Assembly: GCA_951804985.1 (NCBI GenBank)
Contig: OX638133.1
Location: forward strand, 48,209,983 to 48,273,982
From: Dryomyza anilis
Taxonomy: Eukaryota > Arthropoda > Insecta > Diptera > Dryomyzidae
Length of the DNA: 64,000 nucleotides
Reading direction: 5' to 3'
Shown here: positions 54,546 to 64,000 of the stretch, in pieces
Position numbering within the stretch: position 1 is the first letter of the stretch
How the letters are laid out: every line of letters begins with the position of its first letter
Program-made: the position numbers and the translations under genes
Notes under the pieces: model-generated
What the model saw: only the letters and a program-made list of their open reading frames with translations
Databases searched by the model: none
What the model was told of the DNA's origin: nothing

Positions 54546-55214
54546 AAACCAGTTGGGAAGTTTAGATCACATGGGAAATTTTAAAGTAGGTGTTACTATG
54601 ATAGTTAGGATTATCAAAATATAGTCGGTCTAAGCCGACTATAAATACCCTACACATATGTGTGGTTACCATTCAAAGTGGTATATAGGTCACCAGGGTA
54701 TACGAACCCTGAAAATAACTACATCGCTGAAGAATTACCATTCATTTAATACCCATATTTACAAATGGGTAGGTGTACCGAATTTCGTTTTTTTTTATTG
54801 CAAACACAACTCGGTTCGAGGAAATCATTATGTTCATGTATTTGTCAATATATATTTGAACAAAAAAGTTTACCTAAGCACGTATATAGTAAATTGTATA
54901 TGAGGTATTTGAACATAAGTGGTCGGTTCTCAGGTCACAATAGACCGATCATGCCAATTTTCTTGTTCAGCTTATATATATAAGTAATCTAAATTAAAGT
55001 TTCATTGCTCTAGCTCTTCAACTTTTTCTGTAATCGTGATTTCAACAGACAGACAGACAGAAGGACAGACAGACGGACATCGCTAACTCGACTCAGGAGG
55101 TCATTCTGATCAAGAATATATACTTTTCCATACCGGAGGTGCTTCCTTCTGGGTGTTACAAACGGCGTACCAAATTGAATATACCCTTTCACTCTTAGTG
55201 TAGGGTATAAAAAG
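54546..55214 (+). mobile_element. DINE-1/mini-me-like element B
   Basis: CAGTTGGGAAGTTTAGATCA, GCCGACTATAAATACCCTAC, then GACAGACAGACAGAAGGACA and the core ATTCTGATCAAGAATATATA, ending TAGTGTAGGGTATAAAAAG. More diverged than A, C and D. Confidence 0.8.
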
Positions 55215-56010
55215 TCGCTCGGACCCCTGGTGACCCTGAAATATCAAAAACCGGTAAACCTACTTACAGGGTCATGTGGGTACTGAAAGGTAATTGTCCC
55301 ACGATTACAAATCTGTAATTATTTCTAAGATCGGTCAATTATAGCGCCCTTTTTTTGTTCGTAATATTTGCACATTTGTAGGTTGAGTTTAAGTTTTGTA
55401 ATACAGGAAGTACAAATATAACAATATTAAACTTTTAAAGAGTGTATATGGTCCAAAACGCAGCCTATCACTTGGCATTTATACGCATTTTTCAACATAT
55501 ATTGCTCAAATACTTTTAATATTTTGTATAAATGTATCTAAAAGTTCACTTATGTGGTAAGATTTTCTATGTATACAAAATTTTTTGTATGCCTTGTTAT
55601 TTTGGAGTTATGAACATTTAAATTGCTTGCTACGTTTCATCATTTTGGAAGTAGGTTTTGAAGTGGCCTTACATTGTCTTAAAAGTCTGCTCTTCTGATG
55701 TACTATTTTCAACATGGAATGCACAATTTGTAAGCTCTAGAATACAAGTAACATATTACATTTTAATTATGTAGATTTTATTTTTTTTAGTTCCATATAA
55801 GCAAAAATATTGTGTTTGCTACGTTACACGAAATATATATTATGTTTCCTGTCCGATCTATGTTAGCATAAAATGTAAAATTAAGCATAACAAACGTATT
55901 TAATTGTTTATTTTAACAAAAGATAACACGAAGTCAGTGGTCTTACGACTGGACTCAGGAAGTTCGATTAAATTGGAATGCAGTTAAATTGCACTTAATA
56001 TTTTTTTTAA

Positions 56011-56487
56011 AACAAGTGGGGAAAGTTAAGTCACATGGGCAGGACTTAAAGTCGGTCGGACCCGACTATTGAATACCCTACGTGCGGATAGTAATGTGGC
56101 ATATTTATTTGAATACCTAACTTTGAAAGTTAATAATTGTGATGATCGCTCTCACATATATTACAAAATGTGGGCGTATCACGCCCATTTTTGTAACATA
56201 TATTTTTAGGTGAATTATAACAATTATTTTTCAAGTTTATAACTATATTTTGAATACTTTTCGAATTATTGGTTCCTCAGCTCATTTCCGTACTCAGAAT
56301 CATTTTTTCGCATTCTGACCAGTTTTTCTCAAGTTATCGGATAGACAGAAGAAAATGGCTAAACGGACTCAAATCGTGATGCTGATCTAGAATATATATA
56401 CTTTTCCATACCGGCCACGCCTTCTAAGAGGCGTTACAATATTTGCACGAACGTATACCCTGTACCTATTAGGTGTAGGGTATAATT
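56011..56487 (+). mobile_element. DINE-1/mini-me-like element C
   Basis: ACAAGTGGGGAAAGTTAAGT, CGGACCCGACTATTGAATAC, core CGTGATGCTGATCTAGAAT, end TACCCTGTACCTATTAGGTG then TAGGGTATAA, which forms a hairpin-like terminus. Shorter than A; the microsatellite is reduced to GACAGAAG. Confidence 0.8.
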
Positions 56488-56619
56488 AATTACAAAGTGG
56501 AATGCGGTACAAAATTTTAATCGTATCCTTGGTTTTATGTGTTAATAGTGACGATTGCTCCATCAATCACTTGAATTTGGTGGAGCGACGTAATATCACG
56601 GATACTTTTCCCACTATCC

Positions 56620-56850
56620 CTACTTCTTTTTCTTTCGCCGCTCCTTCTTTCTCCGCTCTTTGTTTCTTGAAATCTTCAATTTGTCGATGAAATTCTTGTT
56701 TCTCTGAGCCTTGCTCAGGTTTTCCTAAACATCGAACGTATGTTAAAGGTTTGAAAATCGAAATTGTTATAATATTTGATTATCGGTAAAAATAGACTAA
56801 ACTTACTCGAAGAAAATTAGGTCTTTCACTTATATTGACGTGCTAAATTT
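56620..56850 (-). pseudogene. Spliced, lysine-rich C-terminal exon pair
   Basis: On the minus strand an exon-like piece (HVNISERPNFLR) ends at CGA/GTAAGT (56,807/56,806). An 82 bp intron ends TGTTTAG (56,725), and the next exon continues in phase: ENLSKAQRNKNFIDKLKI, then SRNKERRKKERRKKKK and a TAG at 56,622-56,620. The basic tail looks like a nuclear or nucleolar protein, but I cannot name it. No upstream exons were found. It sits between DINE-like elements C and D, so it is a real terminal exon, a fragment, or cargo. The alternative unspliced frame (EFHRQIEDFKKQRAEKEGAA) is less convincing. Confidence 0.4.
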
Positions 56851-57066
56851 GTGGTAAAAAACTTTTTAGAATTTTTGTTTGCTACGTCACTTTAAAAAAT
56901 TGCGGTCAAATTCTTTTTCGTTTAAAATTCTAATAAGATTATTTTTCTTCAATTATTTCAATTAGTTATTTTCAGTTTTCTTAACTCTATCTACGAAAAG
57001 TGGATAATACGAAAAAAAAAACAATTAATTGAATACAACACAACTTTTTGTTGAGCGTTCTGAGTT

Positions 57067-57205
57067 TTTATACCCTGCACCTATGAGGTACAGGGTATAT
57101 TAACTTTGTGCATATATTGTAACGCCCCTTAGGAGGCGTGTCCGGTATGGAAAAGTATATATATTCTTGATCAGCATCACTACCCGAGTCCGTTTAGCCA
57201 TGTCC

Positions 57206-57257
<52 letters not shown>

Positions 57258-57878
57258 TGCTGTCTTGCTGTCTTGCTGTCTTGCTGTCTTGCCGTCTTGC
57301 TGTCTTGCTGTCTTGCTGTCCGAATACAGAATAACTTGAGAAATACTGATCAGAATGCGATGAAATTTCGTCTCAATATATTTTAGCCAAAAGTAGGAAC
57401 CGAGTTTGAAAATGAGCCAAATCGGTCAACGGACCTCCCATACAAGTCAATTTTATATAACTCTTTCGGGACTAATAACTCGAAAAGTATTCAATGTATA
57501 GTTATAAAATTTAAAAGGTATTGTTAGAATTCACCTAAAAATATGTGGCCCAAAAATGGGCGTTTTTCATAGTGGAAATTTGATCCGTAAATTATTAAAA
57601 TCAAATCTATGAAATATTTGCCTTTCAAAATTTGAAATATAGGCGTGGTCCGCCCAATTACATTTTTAAATTTTTTTTTTTGTTTTTTATATTTTATATA
57701 ATTTTTTTTTAATTTATGGGGATATAAGACGTAAATTTCTGGTATATGAATGATATTCTGAGGGTTAATGTCCCCACCAAAGATGTAGGGTATTCCATAG
57801 TCGGGCCCGACCGACTATAAAAATCCGCCCCATGTGACCGAACTTACCCATGTGACCTAACTTTCCCAACTCGTTTTA
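57067..57878 (-). mobile_element. DINE-1/mini-me-like element D, longest microsatellite
   Basis: Inverted relative to A-C. It starts with the hairpin TACCCTGCACCTATGAGGTA plus CAGGGTATA, then the core TTGATCAGCATCACTACCCG and a GTCY-type microsatellite (57,203-57,320) that grades into CTTGCTGT units; it ends CCCAACTCGTTTTAAT. The hairpin end agrees with Helitron/Helentron-type 3' ends. Confidence 0.87.
57203..57320. repeat. GTCY tetramer and CTTGCTGT octamer microsatellite
   Basis: About a dozen GTCT/GTCC tetramers are followed by about nine CTTGCTGT octamers with one CCGT variant. Confidence 0.92.
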
Positions 57879-58446
57879 ATTAATGTAATCTCAAAATTAA
57901 CATACATTACGGATTTTATTTTTTGAGATCGGGACAGACGCGTAATAAAGCAATCTATCGAACTGCATACAACAAGTTTTGATGCATTATGAATACGGCG
58001 AGATATGAGCCAAAATTTATTTAAAAAAACTGGCAATTTTTGTAAATTATTAATTCGAAAAATAGTTCGTTTCGCAACTTTTTACCATTGCAAACCATTA
58101 GGTTAGTCGAGTTCGTCGGTATTTCTTTATGAGTGTAAATGTGATGTGTCTTCCATTGGCTTTAAAGTTCATGACATATTATGACGGCAAAGTTCTTTAC
58201 TGTCGAGCAGAGATACTGCCAGTCACTGAAGTATTGTTTTTAGTCTGCGTTTCATCCAGAAGAAAAATCAGCGCATTTTAATAAAATTTTTCTAAAATTG
58301 TATAAATTTCAATTGTTTAAATTTTTTGAATTTTGACAAATTTTGACAAAATAATTTGTCATATTTTGACAAAAGCTGTCTCAGTGCGGTCAAGTATTTT
58401 CAAAAAATCAGCATTTTTTTTGTTATGGTAATAGTTATTCTATCGA

Positions 58447-58640
58447 CGCTCAAGGTTAGTGCGTTGGACTGTGAGCCGAAAGGTCCCCGGTTCCAGTCTG
58501 GACTGAGGCTAACAACATTTTTTCATAGAAACATTTTTTATACCGCGCTACCTCTCGGCAGTCAATGGTAAATCTAAGAGAGTAAACTTTGCCTATGAAA
58601 AGCTCTCACCCGCCGTTCGGATTCGACATTAAACTGTTGC
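58447..58640 (+). mobile_element. SINE family 1, partial
   Basis: GTTAGTGCGTTGGACTGTGA, GGTTCCAGTCT (B box with one change) and CACCCGCCGTTCGGATTCG. Truncated just after the head of the body. Confidence 0.8.
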
Positions 58641-60356
58641 AAAAAGCTGATTTTAATTTTAAAGTCGACTTTAAATGGTTTATGAATATGCGTTATTGCT
58701 TTTTGAGATATATTGTTTTGAAATAAACCTTGTTTAAAACTGACCACTTTAAAATCAAATTTTTGCAATTTTATTATCTCTTAAATGAGACTTCAATGTT
58801 TTATTTTGTTTTACTATAGCTTAAGTTAAGTGTAATAAGTTAACACGACTTTTGTGATATTTATACAGATTTTCTCAATTTTAAAGCACAAAATCTCTGA
58901 AACCACAACCTTTAGGAGGCTAAATTAGGAGAAAGTACGCCAAAACTTGAATTTGTTTTGGTTTATTTTATAAATTATGACTCATATTTCAAAAACAGCC
59001 CTAATTACACTACGTTACACGATCAATTCTATATAACTCGCTCGTACTGAGTTTGACTGCTTACTCAGTTTTTTCTATTACGTAACGTTTTTGAGAAAAT
59101 TGCAATAGTATTTTTAAGCCGAATAAAAAAATATTGTTCTGTGGAAAAAACGCAATTTTTCATTAAATTGTCCAGAATTGAATAGAATTTTCTGTGAAAA
59201 TTTCAATTCTCAATAAAAAAATATTTTTTTTTTTAGTGAAATATCATATTTTATTGGTTTTTTATTATTATTTACTGTTTCATAGTATTTAATGCATTTA
59301 TAATCTAAACATACCAATTTAATTTTTAAAATGCAACATTCAAATAATATAAATTAATTGCCTCTAATCAACACTGAATACGCCCGCGGCGCTCGATCAT
59401 GTTATTGCATGGCACACATGACAAAACAGAAACTGATAGTTTCAAGTGTCGCATCCACAGCAGTTGCTACTGCTATTGCAACATTTCAGTTTTTTAAACC
59501 CTGTTTAAAATAATTAAAAAACCGTAGTTACCCATAAAGAAATCAAAGAAATCAAAAAATGTACGTTTTAAAATGATATCTAAAAAAATGTTGCTCTTAT
59601 CGGTAATATACCGGTAAATATCGGTAATACCTCACTTTTTCCAACGCCAATACCGTTATCCATTGCTGTACCGTTATTTGCATTGGTTACAACCCCTAGT
59701 TAAAATAAATTCATTATTTTACAGTGCATGTTTTATGTTGCATATTTTTAATTTTTAAGTGTATATATATGCCCTAATTATGACACTCTTGTAGCAAATA
59801 AACGATATATTATTGATAATCATGCAGGGCTGGAAAAAATAAGCACTTTTTATTTATTAGAAAAATCCGTTTTTTTTTGTCTTTTATTGGATTTTACTGA
59901 AATTGATATGGATGATATTTTGTGACTGATCTTCCTCTATTTTGAATGTCTTCTTTATAGCAGAACAACTGTTCAAAATCTAATAGATTCAATTAGTGTC
60001 AACCGCTTTGGAAATATTCATAGATTCGGGTTGAATTAAATCCAGAGTTTCGGCGACTTCATCCAGCTATATCAATAAGTTATTTTGCTATAAATAAAGG
60101 CATTGTTGACTAATGTTGTTGGATCTGAAACTAATTATTGCTGACCACTAAATAATTTTTTTTAACTGCACGGTTTTCTTTGTATATGTGACATTTTTTA
60201 TTCATATTTAATTTTAAAATTTTGAATCATTTCATCGTCGACTTTACCCAAGATTTAATCTAGCAGTAGTCCAAGTAATTGTTTCTGTTGGCTAAAGTTT
60301 AATTTATTATATATTGAAACAGCTCGTAAAACAATTATCCTTTTTTTATATTTCAG
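58641..60356. other. No supported feature; probable unc-5 upstream/intron
   Basis: AT-rich sequence without repeats I can pair. A near-palindromic ACCGGTAAATATCGGT motif occurs at 59,610. If the exon at 60,357 has an upstream non-coding exon, this is intronic. Confidence 0.4.
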
Positions 60357-61051
60357 AGAAACGTAAATGGACTTAAAAAAAACGCATTCACCGATTTAAA
60401 ATTGAACTATTGCGATTTATCAATATAAAAATCGAAGTAAAAATGATTCGTTTGATTAAAAATTGTCAAATCTTGAGTTGGATTTTTATAATTGCAACAA
60501 AAATATATGCAACTATTTTTCAAGATCGTCTATTAATTGTTGAGATATTAATGAGTGGTATTATACAATTAACAATTGCAAAAGAGAATTCGGCTGGAAA
60601 TACGTTTATTGATTCATTATACATTGATTCAATGAAAAATAACAATTACAATTTAACTGATGATATAAAACATGTAGTGAACACTTACCAATATCCTATA
60701 GATGACTATCCAGAACTTAAATCGAAGGATGCAATTTCTAAACAAAGTTTTAATGTAGAACATGAAGATAAAATGCATTATGACCAATCTCTGGATTATA
60801 TGAATCTAAATTACAACACAGACATAATTGAAAATAACATAAAACGAATAAATTTAAAAAACATTTCAAAATTAAATAACAATAATCTCGATCCAAAATA
60901 TATAAGTACAGTTTTAAATGATTTTGACACTTCAAAGTATAGAAGCAATGACTTGCAGAATCTACCAGTAATTTTATCTGAACCAGAGAGCGCTTACGTA
61001 GTTAAGAATCGCCCAGCAATACTCAAATGCAAAGCAGCGTATTCTCTGCAG
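60357..61051 (+). CDS. unc-5: unc-5 homologue, first coding exon (netrin receptor)
   Basis: The exon follows a good acceptor (TTATATTTCAG, ending 60,356) and ends at CTGCAG/GTTTGT (61,051/61,052), phase 0. The likely start is the ATG at 60,443, because it begins a signal peptide (MIRLIKNCQ then LSWIFIIATKIYATIF); an upstream ATG at 60,410 is in frame but would bury it. After the signal come about 150 residues rich in Asn, Asp and Lys, then LPVILSEPESAYVVKNRPAI and LKCKAAYSLQ, the start of the first immunoglobulin domain of UNC-5 (family pattern: EPE-AY-VKNKP followed by a cysteine). UNC-5 is a transmembrane receptor that mediates repulsion from netrin in axon and cell migration. The remaining exons lie beyond the window. 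Identity rests on about 30 conserved residues. Confidence 0.8.
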
Positions 61052-61136
61052 GTTTGTATTCTTAGTAATAATTCATTTATCTGAATGAACATATCAGTAT
61101 ATGGAAATGTTCCCAGCGATTGTCAACTGTCCATTT

Positions 61137-61333
61137 ATAGAAAAATATATTTCTATCCGACGCGTCCTCTCGACATTTAATGGAAAACCTTAGAGAATAA
61201 ACACTGCCCAGCAAAAACCCTTCACCCCGCCGTTCGGATTCGGCATTAAAGTAGAGTCCACCACTTTGAGTACAAATATAACACGCACAGCTGTGAAAGC
61301 TCGGACTAAGTTCTTCAGGACTATAGCGCATGT
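61137..61333 (+). mobile_element. SINE family 1, 3' part, in unc-5 intron
   Basis: CCGCCGTTCGGATTCGGCAT, CCACTTTGAGTACAAATATA and ACACGCACAGCTGTG match the SINE body, ending at GGACTATAGCGC. The tRNA-like head is absent. Confidence 0.8.
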
Positions 61334-61559
61334 GTATATTCTTCTCTGATGTTGTACTCTAAGTTCCATTTAAAATTGTCTTTCCCATTTATGTTATTTA
61401 ATTGCATTGAAATTTTGAGTGATGACAATAAGCAATATTAATATTTTATGAAGAAAGATGCAGAAGTAAAAAAAAAAAATCAAAATAGTTAAAAACTACT
61501 TTTACAAATTTCACTAAAATAAATATATAAAATGTAAAGTAGAAAGTGCAAAGTTATAA

Positions 61560-63180
61560 ATAATTCAACACCCTCTCTCAATCTGACAATTGTAGATAAT
61601 TTCGGATTGCAACAAAGTTAGTATTATCCAATGCTTTAGTAAAAACATCATCTACTTGCTTTTTAGATGAAATATACTCGATCTTAATCTTTCCAATGTT
61701 TATATAGTCTCTCAGAAAATGATGTTTGATGTCTATGTGTTAGCTATACATACAAGCATATACATACATAAAATCAGAAATCAGAAATCGTTCTAATACT
61801 GCATTGCTCAGTGACACATATTCTGCTTCACTGGACGATGTAGCAACCGTCGTTTGTTTGTTACTGCACCAGGATACAGGAATTCGTAAACATAATAAAT
61901 ATATCCGCTTGTGGATTTTCGATCTTAGAGATGTGATGCCCAATCAGCATCTGCGTAACCGATCAATGCTTCAGAATTTTTTATCTCTTTTGTATTTCAA
62001 TTTAAAGGGTTTTGTACCTTTTGTACCAATGCTCTTCTCCGGGATTTTGCTGATATCGTCCCAGGTAAATTTCAGGACGAACAGTTACCATTAAATACAT
62101 CAGACTTCCCAACAACTCTATATGGGTTTTGTGTTTGCTCTTGGAGTTATCTTTGGAATTACAGAACTGTTACAGTCTGACATTCTAAACTTTTGTAACA
62201 TTTTTTGAATGCTCTTCGTCTAATCTATCATCATAACACCATCTTCCTGATTGTAGTCGACTTTGATTCTAAGGTAGTAGCATAATTTTCCACAATCTGA
62301 CATTCATATACAAACTCAGGACATAATGGCCATAAGTAACTTACTGAATTTATTAATACTATCATTGCATTTAGTTATCGCGATAGGACAATACAAATTT
62401 TGAAGATTTGTTTGGTGATCGCCAACACATATGCCCGTGTAGCACCGTCTTCCAATATTCGTAGGGTGTTGAAATTTGGGCAAGATGTTACGAACGGTAC
62501 GCCCTCACATAATTTGAGGTACGTTGACTCGTAAGGTGTACTTGAGTTTTTTCCATATGTTTCTGAACCACCCTAATATACAGTAAACATGTGGTGATCG
62601 AAAAAAACCCAGAGTTAACAAATGCTTGTTTAATTTTTCGTTCCAACACCAGAGAATCTGCTTTAATCCATAAAGCAACTTTCTTAACTTCAAAACATTG
62701 CCATGATCTAAATGCATACCATCCGGTACATCCAAATAGATATTCTCCTTTAAAAAAAGCTGTCTTGATATCTAGTTGATGGAAGCAGTATCCTTTAGCA
62801 AATCCAACTGCCAACTTGGTTGGCTTCTGTCGCATTCTCTCGCTTTTTCTTGGTACAACACATAGCTTCGTTTTCTTGATCACTCAAAGGGTCAACTATT
62901 TCTTGAGCTTCGTTTAGTTGTTGTGTGTAAGCATCAGAGTAATCCTGATCGTACTCATTTTGATCACAGTTAAGCACGATCTCAGCAATTTCCATATCAT
63001 CCCCTTCCAGATCGATGCGATTAGCAACTAAAGTGTTATTTTCTTCAGTTTTCAATTCCTTGTAGGGATAACAGTATTCGTTAAACTTCACATCACGCGC
63101 CAAAAACAAATATTCTGCTGCTCGAGATACCACAAACAATAGCCATTTGGCCAGTATCCTACCATTATATACGCCTTGCT
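61560..63180 (-). pseudogene. Ty1/Copia-type retrotransposon pol, decayed
   Basis: On the minus strand, in the expected order: integrase C-terminal region (FVVSRAAEYLFLARDVKFNE, near 63,130), an acidic linker, reverse transcriptase start (FHQLDIKTAFFKGEYLF) and GLKQILWCWNEKL (62,800-62,600), RNase H (VSWCSNKQTTVATSSSEAEY, 61,870-61,800) and the pol C-terminus (VFTKALDN, about 61,640). This is the Copia order (integrase before RT). Large parts of the RT, including the catalytic YVDD region, are missing or broken, and no LTR was found. The Copia identity is firm. Confidence 0.85.
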
Positions 63181-63189
63181 TTTCGAATC

Positions 63190-64000
63190 CAATTTACACT
63201 CCAGCCAAGCACCTTCTTGCTTGGAATGTTTTCATCCATTCGTTTGACATGACCTAGCCAGCGAAGCCGCTAGATTTTGATGCGTTTGACTATGCAAATG
63301 TCGTGGAATAACTCATACAGCTCATGGTTCATCCTGATTCGATACTCGTTAGCAAAGCAGATATGGCCAAAGATTTTACGGAGAATCTTTCTCTCGAACG
63401 CTCCCAGTACTCTCACATCGGTTATAAACAAGGACGGACATGATGAGTGAATTGTAGAGCGTTATTTTTGTCCGACTGAGCCCAAAGTAGCACCTATTGC
63501 AAGAGTTATTCTCCGTTTAATATACAGGATGACGTTGTTGTTGGGGTTAATGCTGGAACCAAGATAGACAAAGTCCTTCACGATCTCTAACTTGTGTGTG
63601 TCAAAATTAGCTTTCTGTCCAAGACGCACAGACTCTTTTGCTCGCTTACCTAAGGTACTTCGTTTTGTCATCGTTCACCGCTAGACTCATTCAACACCAA
63701 ACTTCATCCAATCTAGAGAATGTTGCTCTAAATGCTCGTGTGCTCCTGCCAATGATATCAATATCGTCGGCATATGCGAGCAGCATGACACTTGTTGAGG
63801 ATAGTACCGCATTGACGGAGTTCGGCAGCTCGAACTATTTTCTCCATCAATAAGTTAAAAAAGTCGCACGATAAGTAATCACCCTGTCTAAAATCTCGTT
63901 CGATATGAAATAGCTCGGAGATGTCTTTTTCTATTCTTACTTAGCAACATGTGTTGCTCAGTGTCATCCTGCAAAGCCTTATAAGTTTCGCAGATATACC
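63190..64000 (-). pseudogene. RTE-like LINE RT and C-terminal fragment
   Basis: Minus strand: LGHVKRMDENIPSKK-like C-terminus near 63,250, VKDFVYLGSSINPNNNV near 63,560, and the active-site segment VMLLAYADDIDIIG near 63,770 with the intact YADD box. It runs off the right edge at GCAACACATGTTGCT, the uninterrupted form of the LTR target site in the left palindrome arm. Multiple frameshifts. It abuts the Copia remnant directly. Confidence 0.85.

Noticed and set aside
59600..59660. Palindromic ATACCGGTAAATATCGGTAA motif as a regulatory operator
   Set aside because: A single occurrence with weak symmetry; nothing ties it to unc-5.

Overview
This is AT-rich eukaryotic nuclear DNA, almost certainly from a higher fly (Diptera). 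The reasons are DINE-1/mini-me type repeats with their GTCY microsatellite and the conserved core beside it, insect-type non-LTR retrotransposons, very short introns, and one confident host exon: the first coding exon of an unc-5 (netrin receptor) homologue at about 60.36-61.05 kb. Species cannot be fixed from the sequence. Nothing bacterial (operons, Shine-Dalgarno sites, CRISPR) is present. Most reading frames longer than 60 codons are accidents of AT-rich DNA or remnants of transposons.

Layout. 0-0.5 kb: endonuclease fragment of an RTE-like LINE. 1.3-2.0 kb: a dispersed repeat carrying a broken copy of a MICOS (Mic26-27/ApoO-like) exon pair. 3.5-8.8 kb: a CR1/Jockey-like LINE (ORF1 with a PHD-like finger, ORF2 with endonuclease and reverse transcriptase), broken by a 1.4 kb inverted-repeat element and by a tRNA-derived SINE. 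9.6-10.7 kb: a tandem duplication, a small TIR element and AT-rich tandem repeats. 10.66-14.88 kb: a near-perfect large palindrome, each arm an RTE-like LINE interrupted by the same LTR. 14.9-16.8 kb: the rest of that LINE plus the tail of another. 17-35 kb: a dense field of MITEs, two tRNA-derived SINE families and short exon-like fragments. 35.74-37.40 kb: an almost perfect array of an 8 bp unit (TTTATATA). 38-52 kb: tandemly duplicated exon-like units, more MITEs, a fuller copy of the MICOS-carrying repeat, and a 2 kb TIR element with a PIF/Harbinger-like MITE nested inside. 52.8-57.9 kb: four DINE-1-like elements flanking a small spliced exon-like fragment. 60.4-61.05 kb: unc-5 exon. 61.1-64 kb: presumably unc-5 intron, filled by a SINE tail, a decayed Copia element and another RTE-like LINE fragment.

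The most interesting signal is a set of inverted-repeat elements with different bodies but the same architecture: a duplicated TA followed by CAC, then a purine-rich AGAAA block. Two insertions can be checked against the uninterrupted repeat elsewhere in this window and a third against the terminus of the element it interrupts; all three confirm TA duplication. Several members carry GC-richer exon-like cargo, and two copies with the same termini carry different cargo. This resembles non-autonomous Tc1/mariner-type elements that pick up host sequence (Pack-TIR-like). That reading is inference from sequence alone.
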